In this document: positions 37,377 to 50,011 of the stretch, piece by piece
How the letters are laid out: every line of letters begins with the position of its first letter
Numbering within the stretch: the stretch's first letter is position 1
NCBI RefSeq assembly: GCF_001949145.1
Contig: NW_019091583.1
Span: 90,078-154,077, forward strand
Length of the DNA: 64,000 nt
Origin: Acanthaster planci
Taxonomy: Eukaryota; Echinodermata; Asteroidea; Valvatida; Acanthasteridae
Direction: 5' to 3'
Notes under the pieces: model-generated
What the model saw: the letters and a program-made list of their open reading frames with translations, nothing else
Told to the model about the DNA's origin: nothing
Databases searched by the model: none
Program-made: the position numbers and the translations under genes

Positions 37377-37510
37377 GTTTGCTTCACATAGATCTAGATC
37401 TCAATCAGTAGTCTCAACGCTGGTTTGCTCCATCTATTAGGCCGGTTTTGGTGTCAGTGAACCAATGACAGATTACTGATAGAGATCCAGATCTGTGCAG
37501 CACGAACATG
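37377..37510. mobile_element. Small inverted-repeat element (about 135 bp)
   Basis: Left TCACATAGATCTAGATCTC-AATCAGTAGTCT and right AGATTACTGATAGAGATCC-AGATCTGTGCAG are inverted copies of about 33 bases with a few differences, around an unrelated centre. It has no coding capacity and is probably a MITE. Confidence 0.6.
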
Positions 37511-38640
37511 CGCTGTAGTGTCTTATAAACACGCTGCGCATGCAAGTTGGTTAAGGGTGTTCTCACACTTTCATCCGAATGCGCACAAGCCCGAGGGAGC
37601 CCTGCGGCCGACGGCAGTGGGGTTCAAGTGCGTTGTATTTCTTTTTTTTTCGCGAGAGAGTTGCGTCCCTAATATCTAAATAAGTATTTATAGACTCTGG
37701 TGGAACCCAGAGGGACGATGGAACCATGGGTAAATTTGAATCATGTTACCTGAAAATGATCCGGTTTGGAGTCGTTCCTATTATCAGTATATTTTGTTAA
37801 GTGTGTTTTTTTTTCAATAAAGTTGTAATATTATCGATATGCAGTGTTAATATAACAACTCATCCGATGATGTGGGCATTAAGTGAGTGTTTTCTTGTAA
37901 TTGTTGCTAGAATTCTTCCACGGTTTTTTTTAAGGACAAGGTAAGGATAGCATGCGGTGTGTAACTAAACATACTGCAAATTAATAGTGATCTTGCTCTC
38001 CCCCCCCCCTGCGTTACCTTGCAACTCAATTAGGCGATCCTCGAAAGTGCCCCCAAAGCAGCTTAAGACAAGCCGAGAGAATGTACCTTCCCTGGATGCC
38101 GCGGCTGTCGAAGAAGTTAAGCCGTCGAGAAAAAAAAGGAAAACCATGACCTCGGACACACAAATCCTGGAATCGGATTTTTTTCCAGAGTAACAGATAC
38201 CCATCTCGAGGAACCGTAGAGACCTATATATCAAGGTTAACAAGTCCACAGTAAAACAGGCCCTTTTCGACGGCCTCAGGAGTTTCTGCGACATCTGTGC
38301 CCGCCCACGCGCAGCAGAATGACACTGACTTCGTTGACTTGTCTCTAAACATTTTAATCTTATCTGTAAGGCGCACAGCCTCGTGACTCAAATAAAATTT
38401 TTAAAAATTGATGAAGGCAGGACCCTAGAAAGATAACCACTGACGTATCTTTCAGCTATTTCCATATTTATTTTGTCAATGTTACTGCACAGTGGTTTTA
38501 CACTTACTTAAGGATTACGGAATTATTTTGGTGTGTTTATTTGTTTGTCTTTTTGTTGTTAGCAATGGCGTATGTCAGTCTCTCCCATATTTATTCATGC
38601 AAGCCGAACGAATTTTCACCGACCCAGTGATAAAGGTTTC
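37511..38640. other. Intergenic stretch, no gene recognised
   Basis: AT-rich unique sequence with T- and C-runs. No supported exon. Confidence 0.45.
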
Positions 38641-38654
38641 GCCTGACTGCCCAT

Positions 38655-38755
38655 CTTATAGGCCAGTGTTTTTGTTCCACATGGTATGCACAAAGAAGGT
38701 CCCCTGTGGAACAAAGTACTGCCCTGCAAGATGGCTACCACGCAAAGCCTCTATA
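38655..38755. mobile_element. Hairpin repeat family R4, copy 1
   Basis: GTTTTTGTTCCACATGGTAT, then CCCCTGTGGAACAAAGTACT and GCCCTGCAAGATGGCTACC. The halves GTTCCAC and GTGGAAC pair. Related copies lie at 39705, 59145 and 60105. Confidence 0.75.
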
Positions 38756-39704
38756 CAAGAAAACGCTGTAATGGCGGTACAAAGGACACGTCAACTAAAA
38801 TCTACAAATAATGAAGGGGAAAAATTAATTTTATTGTGCTATTGGAAGATATACACATATTTCCACACCATGTGCAACGACGGGTGTTTTGAGCTCAGAA
38901 ATTTCTAATGGTTACAAAACTGTAGCTGAGATGTGTTTTTAAAACGTGAGCTTCAAAATAAGAGCGCGAAGGCAAAAACAAACATTAATCTTGCAATTAA
39001 AACTTCGCGGATCATATTTTATTCGAACTGAGTTGGATTTCTGAACCCACACGTCCATTTTGCTCCAGGCAACAACATATCCGTTGGAATACTACACAAC
39101 TAAAGGTCAGGAACATCAAGTTACTATTTTATCCTTTAAACATTAATTTAGAAATAGTTTTTTACATTTTAGTCTTAGACTGAGTTATTGCTGTGATATT
39201 CATGCGTCTCTGTCAACATTCCTTTTGTGGACAGACACCCAGCTAGGATTTCATTTCATTTTTTAAAAGTTGAAATGCACCATTCGCTTATATGAAAAAA
39301 ATAAGATAATTGTTGATTAAGAATGTTTTTGTGACATGGCGTCAGTTAGTTTCCAAAAACCAACAACAACAAAATCTTCTGCATTTTTTTTCAAGTTGAG
39401 TATTACCTTTTAGGTTTAGTTCTATATTTCGGCATTATGAAAAATCATAATGCTGAGGATAGCAAGCCAAACGAGGCAAAACGGTCCTCATTTTCTCATT
39501 TATTCATTGTATTTGGTTGTGATGAGTCTTTTATTCCTTGAGGTGAACTCCGCCATTATATCCAAAGTCCGTTGTTTGCAATCAGATCCACAAACCTGAC
39601 GTCACGACGATCGATGGCGATAATTACGGCTTTCCGCGCTCTGTCAATCTGAGAGATTGTGTTTTTATAGAAAGCCCTCTACAGTCTTCAGTTCTAGAAG
39701 CTAT

Positions 39705-39826
39705 ATACATGGTTTGCATGACTGCCATCGTACAGGCATGTGCATGGTATGAGAGTGGGAGGTTTCCCCGTGGAACAAATCACAACTGCCCTGCAAGATG
39801 GCTACCACGTAAACCTGTACACGGGT
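39705..39826. mobile_element. Hairpin repeat family R4, copy 2
   Basis: ATGGTTTGCATGACTGCCAT opens and GCCCTGCAAGATGGCTACC-ACGTAAACC closes as an imperfect inverted repeat, with AGGTTTCCCCGTGGAACAAA in the middle. Confidence 0.75.
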
Positions 39827-42800
39827 ATAACTTGGTTGGCGAGAGAAGTAATTTAAGGTTCCTTTTCCGAGCAGAACTGTGCCACTGCACTGTTCAATCC
39901 GATTCCAGTCCAGTAAATAAGAGCGACAAATCGGCAACGGCTAACTCCTTATTCTGTAGGCGTCTTGTTCAATGTTTTTCAGGGAAGTTTTTTTTTTTTC
40001 TTCCGAGCATTTTGTGAAATTAATCCTGACTGACATCTCACGGTCAATGTTTACACCTATTCTGCAGTTTCACTGCGTCGTCTGATTCCATTACGCGACA
40101 GAAGTTTCATCTCCTGTTTCGTGTTTTTCAACTAAACCCTGTTCACTTCTAGCGAAATCCGAATATCAGCTGATTTCAAATGCGTCCTGATAATGTTACA
40201 ATTTTCAGTTCACAGTGATAAAAAAATAAGAAAAAAGCACTTTCCTTTCCTCAAGATGCACAACTATTGGTGTCCCTCGATACGCTTTCTTTCCGAGGGT
40301 TATAGACCACTTTTTGAAAACAGTGATCCGCGCCAAGGTTGTCCCCCTAAAAGCTGCTTTATTAGCGCAAAAGTGGTCGCCCTTGTCTCCACTTCTACCA
40401 GCCACTTAGCGTGGAAGTCGAGACGACTGTGCGGTCCCCTGTAGCTATCGGGGGTCGTGATAACCTTGTTCTTCCCCGCGCGCGTAATAGTGATGCGAGC
40501 TGACGATGATGGGCGCTGATGGCGTGACAATTGCGCCATTCGCCGCGGCTCAAGGCGACAAATGAGGGAGTCGTGTTTCCGAGGGTGTCAGCGATCGCTG
40601 TAGATTGCACTTTGGACGGCTCCGGCGACTGTTTCCGGCAACTTGTGGTTTCTAGTTTGGCTCGTGTTTTAGTTTGGCTCAGTTCGATTCTTGTATTTCC
40701 AGTGCAAGCTTAGAGACCTACTTGCATCTCGGTAGAACCCTTCAAGGATGTATACGAAACAATGCCTTCACAGATTACATGTGGTAGTGTCCACTATCTT
40801 ACGCAGTTGCTGTCTTTGCGCTTGCGAATTCATAATTGGAATACCCTGCCTATTGACACTGTTGGGGTTATCGAGGACAAATCAATCTCCAGCAATGGAC
40901 TAAATATGGTGTAAATTTTGTTCCATCGTTATTCTCCGTTTAAAGTGCATTGTGTTCGATTTTCCCTGTGTACCTTTGCGACCACTTCATCTAATTTATT
41001 ATCTTTAGTGTCGCCACGGTGTCTCCAGTCAGGAGAATCAGTCTGTGTCAAGCATAATTTCGAAGAAGTTCCTACACCAGAAAATGTGCAACAAAATGGT
41101 TCCAGTATCCTTGAAAAGGGTGTAGGCTAGTATAATGTCATACTCTGAAGATAACCAGAAGACTACAGTCTGCTGCCGAATACTAAACATTGTGCACTTG
41201 TTGTTTTAAGCGACGCGCAGCAACCCCTGATTTTTTTTTTGGGGGGGGTCACAAGCCTCCGGGGGCATACACTTAGCATACGGTGTTAAATACAAGTCGG
41301 CCAGGGCAAAATCCAAAATTAAGAATATTATCGTTGCTACGCTAGATCTGTGCGACCACAAATCGACATGAAAGCACATTTAACAATTTCAGTGCTTACA
41401 GTGCTTACAGTTCAAGTTTGCACTAGGAATTTAGAAGTACCTAAACAATTCCAACAACTGGAAAGACTTACATGAGTGCGTTCATCAATCTCTCTTTGAA
41501 AATGCTGCATCTATTGAACGTTTTAACTGTTAAATGTTGATTTAACAATTTCGAAGACGACAATTTTGAAATAATGCTTAAAATTGTTGAATTAACTTCC
41601 GAAGTGTTAGATTTAATACTTGAAATGCACGATATAACATTGAAGGTGTTCGAATCAACACTTTCAGAGAGTGATTGGTGAAGGCACCATGAAAGTGTAG
41701 GGCTTTACTGTGCAGTTCCTCGCGTGAACATGACTATCCCGGTGCGAATAAACATAGATTAGTCGTAGTTGGCAATCTAGATACGTAGCTTTTAAATCAA
41801 AATATAACAAACAAAAAAACAATTTAGGTGTGACCCAGTTTCAACGAAAACAAATGATTTAATTTATTCGGCGTCAGCTTTGTGAAGAGAGTTTAGAGGG
41901 AGCCGTTTACAAACACAAGTAGGTCATCGGTTTACACGCGCATTAAACCCCTCTTTCGATTCTCCGCGCGCACGGTGTGTTCCTAACGTGATCAAAATCG
42001 CAAATTATCCGATTTTTATCCAGCGGAGAAAGAGTGCGGCCGGGTTCGACGCACGGTCCCTTACCCCGCGCAATGCGTGTGTGTAGGTTTCGCCGACAGA
42101 GAAACAGAGCACTGATTGGCGTCTGTTGGTTGAGCAACCAACTGAAAAAAAACACAATTTTTTACCTTTGTAGGGACATTGCTTTCATCTCATTTACAAA
42201 CAAACTCGGGGGAAACACTGTCTTCCCAATGCTCTTATCGGAGCCAGATTTACTTTCCACGGTTGGAATTTCAAACTAATTTTGGTTGTATAAAATATTT
42301 TAATTTGCAACAAACAATTGCAAACCAAAATGCCTCACTTTTGAATTACTTCCAAAATATCATTTTCGTGAAATCCTTGCAGCGACCCATTCATTTTTGC
42401 AATCTCCCCAAGGAGACCTTTTCGAACTGGTGCTCTGCCACTCTGTATAGGTACCCACAAGGCACTATATTTTGAGCTCGCTGACGAATTCTCCGGAGAG
42501 TGAGTCGCCCACTGCCACTGTACTGAATGACTTTGTTAACGATCAGTCTCACTATTTTATATTTTTGCCAACTGTTTTCTGGATAAAGAGAACTGAGAAA
42601 TTATAGTAGATCCTGTAGTTTTTCAAATTATTGTGGTTACACGACAGCTCCCTTGATTTAATTTCTAATTTCCCACGAATCTGTGGCATAATCACAGTTA
42701 TAAATATTTTATTTAACTGTACAGTTATGAACGTTGTCCCGTTTGAAAGTGTGCATTTTAGCTTTCGTACCGTCATTTTATCCCTAAAAGTGGTCGAAGC

Positions 42801-43771
42801 TGTGAGTTTCAAACACTTTTGCGGTCTGTTTTCCAGTTTGCAGCTTCCAGTTTTAAATTTAATGAAATTTTATGATAATAATTTGTTTCTTGTCAACTGC
42901 TGGGCTCCAGTGAGAAAACAGCTTATGCTGGGCTGATTTAATCCGGGATAAACAAGAATGGTTGAATGAGTAATTAAAGTTATTCATGTAAAAATTGTCT
43001 TCAGAACTTCTCTTCGGGTGAAGTTCTCCTGCATCAAGGGAAAGGTTTGGTTTCTAACAAATGTTACTGAGTTGTGCAATGAAACCAAATCGCTATTTCT
43101 GTCATTTGACTGATAATCAACTCTTTTCTCAGTACAAGTCATGAAACTTTGAAGCACAATTTTACAAATAGCAATTTTACATAGTCGTGTCACGTGAAGC
43201 TGAAATAGGTATTAACGTCCTAGACTGACCAGGTTTCCCTGTTGTAATCGACTCCATTTCTCGCCTAATCAAAACAAAGGTAGGGCAACTGGCTACAAGA
43301 AGAAAGACAAAGGAATGTTTTTTTGTCGCAGTTAATTTCAGCAGCATGCAACGCGACATCAGACGGAATTTTACGTGATGAGCTTGTGATGGACTTGCAG
43401 GGACTTGTGGGTGACTTTACTGCAACACCATTTGTGTTGTTGTTGATGGTGTTGCTGTGGCTTTGTTGCTGTTGTTGTTGTTTCAGATTTCTACCAATAG
43501 AAAGGTAGCATCCATTATTCCGAGCCAAATATATTCAAAAGTGAATTTGCGATAAAACCTAATCGCACACGAGTGAGAATCTAAAACTCCAAAGCCGAAA
43601 CAGCTGCGTTTGTCAACGTGGAAAGCATCTCCAGCGCTTCTGATCGTTTAATGAAGAAAGCCACACTTTGCGTGCGTGCATCGGTGGGCAGGTGAAAATG
43701 GGCACGAAGGTACATGCGGGCTAAGAATGCCAACCGAACATGCGCAAACCAGCGGTATTTCAAACAGTTAC
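39827..43771. other. Intergenic stretch, no gene recognised
   Basis: Includes a T/G homopolymer run at about 41229, a TTAAATTTAACA-like low-complexity tract at 41515-41690 and a (TTG)n-rich tract at 43430-43485. A frame over the latter encodes leucines and cysteines only because of the repeat. Confidence 0.5.
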
Positions 43772-43930
43772 AGTTTTAGAGGTGGGAGGAAAAACCCCAG
43801 ACGAATATTCTGGGTAAAACCCAGGGAGGGTAGGGATTGAAAAGCTAATTCATGTGTGGAACGGGCCTGGAATCGAGTCAGGGACAGCAGAGGACAAAGG
43901 CTTGGGAGGAACCACTATACGTCAACCTGA
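43772..43930 (-). mobile_element. tRNA-derived SINE, copy 3 (inverted)
   Basis: On the minus strand: GACGTATAGTGGTTCC (A-box region), GACTCGATTCCAGG (B-box region), GGGTTTTACCCAGAATATTC and TCCTCCCACCTCTAAAACTG. Same order as the plus-strand copies. Confidence 0.8.
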
Positions 43931-44235
43931 CTCCCAAATTATGGTACACATGCTCTGTATTTCCATCGCACCACTGGTATCCAGTCATGTGCATTCCAAT
44001 TGCAACAAAAGTAGTCACAAGCAAAAGGAAAATCCCTGTCATCGTGGACAAGATTAATAGCAGTTTTTTTGTATGACAAACATTCGGAGATCGTGTATAG
44101 TTCGTCTTGCTGACAGAACATGACAAATTCTTTCACGCACTTCTTTGTTTGCAGTACGTGACAATCAGGTCAAAGCAAAGAAAACAGAACTCCTCAGAGC
44201 TTCTTCAAACCATATGAAGCAAGATACGAGACGAA

Positions 44236-44341
44236 GAGGACCCCCTGCTTGGTGTTGGTCATTGTTCCGAGAATTCTTTTCAGACACTTGGGGGGAGGTG
44301 TTAGGTAACAATAGCCTATAGTGTGTATAGCGATTGGACAG
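44236..44341 (+). repeat. Repeat family R3, copy 2, left part
   Basis: GGTGTTGGTCATTGTTCCGA through GCGATTGGACA matches 31690-31805. The copy is cut by the MITE at 44342 and resumes at 44533. Confidence 0.85.
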
Positions 44342-44532
44342 CACTCTAAAAACCCCTGGGTCAGATTGACCCAGAATTGGGTTCCCTTCGGCATGACCCT
44401 TTTCCGGGTCAAATTATGACCCAGAAAGGGTCACACATGACCCGAAAGGGGGTCGTATTTTGACGCAAAAAAAAGGGTTGCGTCGAATCGGACCCAATTC
44501 AGGGTCAATCTGTCACGTAAGGTTTTAGAGTG
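44342..44532. mobile_element. Complete CACTCTAAAA MITE (191 bp) inside an R3 copy
   Basis: Terminal inverted repeats CACTCTAAAAACC and GGTTTTAGAGTG. The interior is built of repeated GGGTCA/TGACCC motifs in both orientations and has no coding capacity, so transposition would need a transposase supplied from elsewhere. The homologous site at about 31805 lacks it. No clear target-site duplication is visible. Confidence 0.88.
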
Positions 44533-44585
44533 TGTGTGTGGGGGGGTGGCCCTTGGTCTCATTTTTTGCTGGATATATCTTCGGA
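44533..44585 (+). repeat. Repeat family R3, copy 2, right part
   Basis: GGGGGGGTGGCCC-TTGGTCTCATTTTTTGCTGGATAT continues the R3 sequence seen uninterrupted at 31808-31852. Confidence 0.85.
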
Positions 44586-47500
44586 ACACAACCTTTCATC
44601 ATCTGAAGTTCACCATTTGCTACGCCGTGCAGCCTTTACATCATCTTCACCATTTGCAAGGAGTATCCGTCATGTGCAACAAAAAGGATCGCTCCTCAAT
44701 CAATGCTCCATCTCATAACGCGTTGTTATTGATCCGCAGGTGCTGCGAGCACGGATCGACGTGATTCAGAGTAGTGCAGTTGATGGGGGCAGTGAGAGGA
44801 TATCTCCCCGTTCCTTTTGATACGAGTAAATAAAATAAGATCTCCTGGAACACAGCAACCTCAGTGTAACTCAACTATGGGCAGGTAACATGCTATAAAC
44901 GATGCAGAGTGTGTACAGCGTACACCACAGTTTTTGGTGCGAATGTATTTCTCTTACTATTGAAAAGTGAAACATAGACTTAAAAGGGAAACGTTGAACA
45001 GAAAATCACGTGAGTACAGACACGGTAAGTGGCAATAACCAATATAAAAGAAAATTCTTTTTCCTGACAGAAGAATTTGGGCGAACGTTTTTGCGAAATG
45101 GAAAAAATCCACTTCTGCGCCCTCGACATATGTTCCAGATTTTACGACTTTTACAAAAGCACGCTCAATGCATTCCCTGTCTGAGCTATTACATACAACA
45201 TCCAGGACAAGACATTGTCCCCCGGGCATTACAAATCTCTTGAAAATGGATGCCACAAGAAGACCTAAATCTGGTGGGTAAATAACATAAGTATTCGTCT
45301 GGGTATATTAAAAGAAATGTTATTTTTCCATTTTCATTTCAAGGACTTTAATATACCGCGGCCAATCCGCCGAGTCTTGCTTTTCTCTCAGAGGCTCCCA
45401 GCCTCGACTGGCGCTGCCGCTCACTGCATTAAACCATATTATGTGCCAATGCTTCGCCTGATTAATTCGCCCACCGCCAACCAATTTACCATCACAATTT
45501 GTCAGGTCTTGTTTACCGTGGCAGACGATACTCGTTCCGGCAAGAGCGAGAGGGGAAAGGGGGGAAAGTGGGAAAAGGCGCGAAAACGAAATGCAAACTG
45601 ACCCTGGTCGATATGTCGATATTTCTCGACAGCCAGTGGGCGCAGGTAGCTCTTGAGCAAAACAAGCATCTCACAGGTGGGTAATCTGTTCAAGTCACCT
45701 TAACAACTTTCGCTACGCATCCGTGCCAAATAACAGAGATTCAACTGCAGGTCACACAAAGTTTTCAAATTCTTGCGTTTTCTGACTTTTGTTAGTGTAC
45801 TTTGGCATCAGAATCACGACCTCAAATCATAAAGTGCCCGTAATCAAATGCTTTGTTCTGTATGTACCATGCGTCTACTCATTCTCTCTTCATGCCGCTC
45901 ATTAAAAATAATCGGCATAAGTCAACAGATTCAGGAGAAAAAGCTTAACCTGAGCGCAACCCAAAATCCAACAATCTAAACTTACAGCAGAACACTCCAT
46001 CTGGTAGGAAAGCCACCACGATTAATGAAAGATTGAGCCTTTCCTTATTTCCATTAATTGGTCACCGTATTCAGGAAGAAAGAAAAGTGCCCAATATCGT
46101 AATTTATTTTTTCAAATTTCGGGTTTTTTTTAAAGCAAAATCTGCAAGGCTTACTGTTGCCTGAAAGTGGTGTAATCATTTTTACCAAATCTACTCGAGT
46201 CAGCCAAATCACGATGATCCCCATGGGCAAAATGCAACTGAATCTGCATTTACCGTTTTCACGAGAAGAAAGTAATCCTCCATGAATATGACGTCACCAT
46301 TAAAGGGCAAAACCGTGAGCAAAATCTGTTTTAATGTTTTCACGAGGCGACAAAAGTGATTGGGGAAATGTATACAAATGTAACGGACCGTTTTCAAGAA
46401 GCGACAAAATGCACATGAAATCCAGCGTTTTCACGAACAGACAATTGTGTTTGTTCACAACATAAACAGTTTAATTGATTCCTTTAACTACGATTTTGTG
46501 GTTTTTGTGTCATTTAAGATCTTATCTTTCTTGAGGTAGCTTTTTTATAGTCAAGGAAAAGTCCAGTCTTGGCGAAATGATCGTTTGCAAAAGAGACCAA
46601 CTTTAAATGCGATTTTCTCGAAACCTAGATTTTATTCTTCGGACAGTCTTCTGTCTCCACGTGAAAGCGGTGACGACTTGCTCGAATTTTTATCACTTTT
46701 ATCCCTGTTGCTATGGGATCACAAGAACCCCCATGCATGCAATCAACTAAAAAGACTCATTTCAATTAAAACGCAATTCTCACTCGAAACAAGTTTTTAT
46801 GAAGTGACTCTCCTCAAACTCTTCGGTTTTTTTTTCAGACGATAACTCGACCCTCCGCCTTGACTTGAAAACAATTTAAAAACGATCAATAATTCACTGG
46901 GGGAGGAAAAAGCAACTGAGCGCGATATCCGAAATCTCCGCGGCGAGGTCACTTTCTTCTCGCCCGTATACCGATATGCCCGTCTCCCGCACCACATAAA
47001 TCGCCAGTCGAAATATCGCTGTTTAAATCAATCGCGGATTAATTGGAGCGCGAGAAACCTTCCTATCGGTAGAAGGCAAAAAGCAGCGGCCAGGACACAT
47101 AAACTTGGAATCCAATCGCAAAAGAAAAGGCCTCTTGAAGCTAAGTGAAGTCGACAAACTAACACGGGAAGAGATAAGTTAGTCTTCTTCCAAACTTGAA
47201 AGAAAGTTAACCAAACCCCTCCCCTCACTTTTGGACTTGCGTATTATACGTTGTGTACAACATACGAATACGCCAGATTTAGCAGTCAAAATGTCTGACC
47301 ATTGATAATTTGTGTGTCCCAAAAATACACCTACCTTCAACACAGAAACAACACCGTAAAATGTTGTGAAGGAAAATCACTGTTTAATCTAGAGACACAC
47401 GTCTAGGGGCTAGTTTTGATATTTTATCATGTTAAACCAACTTTCCACGGTTAACAGTTCAAGTTTTGTATGGAGTTAAACTAATACGGTGGTGTTTCCC

Positions 47501-47926
47501 CGCCTTGGACCTTTGAGGGCGATAGGTGGAGAAGGTTTCAGACGCTTTTTGATTTAATGTGGTTTACTCTGGAATAGTTAGGCCTATCCTAGGGTCTCCT
47601 TCTAACTCTGAAACAACTCCAAACTCTGACCTGGTACTTTTGAAGAGCTTATGTTAAAGAGTTTACCAGAAATATCTAATTTTGGTTTCCCCTCTAGCTC
47701 TACAGAAAATTTCAACTCGGACCTGGGAGATTTTTTAAAGAGTGTATCTTAAAGGGTGCATTGTGCTACAGAAATTTACACAATCACATTACACGATTCA
47801 ACTTACATTGTCTATTCTCCCACCATGAAACGAGAAAAGTTGAAATGTCCGTAATGAAATATCATGCCAAGTTCGGCATATACAGAGAGCTGGTCTTGGA
47901 GGAGAACACTGGGTGAAAGGGGAAGT
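44586..47926. other. Intergenic stretch with candidate conserved non-coding patches
   Basis: No gene recognised. 45350-45560 and 46880-47060 are high-complexity, CpG-bearing and hold homeodomain-type TTAAT cores (for example TGATTAATTCGCC, GCGGATTAATTGG). They would merit a conservation test. Confidence 0.4.
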
Positions 47927-48135
47927 TTAAGTTGGTGTAGTGGCTCTTTCCTCGCCTTCCACCTCAGCCACCCAGGTTCGAATCCCAACTAGGTCAGCAT
48001 GTGGGCTGGGTTTTCAGTCCCTGCCCGACTCCGTGGGTTTTCCCTTGATTATCCATCCAGGGTTTTCCTCTCAGTTCTAAAACTGAGCATTTCTTCAGTG
48101 TCTTCTTCATTATCGCTTCATCCTGTGATTGGCGT
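47927..48135 (+). mobile_element. tRNA-derived SINE, copy 4 (best tRNA-like head)
   Basis: A box TGGTGTAGTGG and B box GGTTCGAATCC both fit the polymerase III consensus. The body CAGCATGTGGGCTGGGTTTT, CCGTGGGTTTTCCCTTG and TCTAAAACTGAGCATTTCTT follows. The tRNA-like part is not a functional tRNA because the stems do not close. Confidence 0.88.
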
Positions 48136-49029
48136 TAAATGCGCTTTTGCATGAACAAATGTAAACAAGTCTGCCTTTGGCGGGAAACGGCATTCTTAAT
48201 CAACAATTTGTAAGAAAGCTACAGTCGTTGACAAAAGACTCTCACACAGTGAGAGAGTTGATTGAATGAAAATACCACACAAAAGTAAAGAAGGAAGATG
48301 TTGAAGAATACAGCTACAGTTTTGCTTCAGGATTAAATTGTCCGATTTCAGAAAACACAGAGGGAAACCCAAAGTAAAGTAACACTAGGATGGACAGGTC
48401 GAGCCAAGGAGGTCCGCAGTTGAACGACCGGCCGATCGCCCGCCGCAACTGTGCGGTCCGGTCCAATCGGTCAGAACTCCTCGGAGCTAATCCCGCGCCG
48501 GATCTCCAAAAGTGGCGGAAGTTGCGGATGGAAAATGGAATCGCATTTAACACTTATCTTCACCAGTCCTTGGAGCAAAATAAAAAGAAAGCTCCAGTCA
48601 TTCATTTCGATTTAGGTAGAGTTTATCAAGCTCGAACAATTCTCTCTTCAAATGGAAGATGCCTCTCTTAAAAGCTGCTGCACTTCAAAGAGCTTTGCTG
48701 GTCGTTCTTTGAAATCAATGGTCAGGTGCATGTGAAGAATGTTATCATGACAGGGAGTTAAAAGGAATGAGGCGATCTTGTCTGCAAAGTTTTACTCAAG
48801 TCCTCCAGTTTGATGGGTTTAAAGGGTGGCGATGGACTCAATCTAGAGTCTGTATAGAGCCGCAATTTTGGTGACTGTGACATCGGCAGAGGAAGCGGAA
48901 TTGGGTTCAAACTCGGATTAGGGCAGGCGACTCGGCCGGTACTCGGACTTGATCTGGACTCTTTTAACGTGACTGCAGTACTGGCCGTAATCCGATTTTC
49001 ATCTGGAACCCTTTATCGGCATTCAAGTA
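48136..49029. other. Intergenic stretch, no gene recognised
   Basis: A GC-rich patch at 48395-48530 has open frames on both strands but no recognisable product. Confidence 0.45.
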
Positions 49030-49145
49030 CGGCAAACGAGTGAAAAACGCACTCATTAAAAAGAGTAAGTCTCTCAGAAATCCACTCCAAAAGGGTGAAA
49101 ATCACTCTAAAAAGGAGCCATTTAAAACACAACCCTTTTTCCTGT
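49030..49145. mobile_element. CACTC/GAGTG-rich element end
   Basis: GAGTGAAAAACGCACTC, ATCCACTCCAAAAGGGTGAA and ATCACTCTAAAAAGGAGCC resemble the left end of the element at 51835-52075. The matching right-end-like sequence is at 50660-50770. Confidence 0.5.
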
Positions 49146-49274
49146 TTTCCTTTATATAGCCACTTGGCAGAGTGGATATGTCACCTTTTTTATATTTTAT
49201 TATTAAATGTTATAGCATAATGCTAGAGCATAAGGTGAACATTAGCCACGAGATATATGACTATAGATAGTTAA

Positions 49275-49371
49275 CAGTGTTATAGTACTCGTACTCGAGT
49301 ACTACTCGAGTACCGTTTTCAGAATACTCGTACTTGTACTCGGACGTCCAAGTACTCGTACTCGAACTACT
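49275..49371. repeat. TACTCG array, left of the assembly gap
   Basis: AGTACTCGTACTCGAGTACT and variants, largely palindromic. It runs directly into the N-run at 49372, so the array is probably longer than shown. Confidence 0.85.
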
Positions 49372-50011
49372 NNNNNNNNNNNNNNNNNNNNNNNNNNNNN
49401 NNNNNNNNNNNNNNNNNNNNNNNNNNNNNNNNNNNNNNNNNNNNNNNNNNNNNNNNNNNNNNNNNNNNNNNNNNNNNNNNNNNNNNNNNNNNNNNNNNNN
49501 NNNNNNNNNNNNNNNNNNNNNNNNNNNNNNNNNNNNNNNNNNNNNNNNNNNNNNNNNNNNNNNNNNNNNNNNNNNNNNNNNNNNNNNNNNNNNNNNNNNN
49601 NNNNNNNNNNNNNNNNNNNNNNNNNNNNNNNNNNNNNNNNNNNNNNNNNNNNNNNNNNNNNNNNNNNNNNNNNNNNNNNNNNNNNNNNNNNNNNNNNNNN
49701 NNNNNNNNNNNNNNNNNNNNNNNNNNNNNNNNNNNNNNNNNNNNNNNNNNNNNNNNNNNNNNNNNNNNNNNNNNNNNNNNNNNNNNNNNNNNNNNNNNNN
49801 NNNNNNNNNNNNNNNNNNNNNNNNNNNNNNNNNNNNNNNNNNNNNNNNNNNNNNNNNNNNNNNNNNNNNNNNNNNNNNNNNNNNNNNNNNNNNNNNNNNN
49901 NNNNNNNNNNNNNNNNNNNNNNNNNNNNNNNNNNNNNNNNNNNNNNNNNNNNNNNNNNNNNNNNNNNNNNNNNNNNNNNNNNNNNNNNNNNNNNNNNNNN
50001 NNNNNNNNNNN
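49372..50011. other. Assembly gap (640 N)
   Basis: An unbroken run of N flanked on both sides by TACTCG repeat sequence. Open frames reported across it would be artefacts. Confidence 0.99.

Noticed and set aside
43323-43508. Frame with a leucine-rich and polycysteine segment
   Set aside because: The leucines and cysteines come from a (TTG/TGT)n microsatellite.
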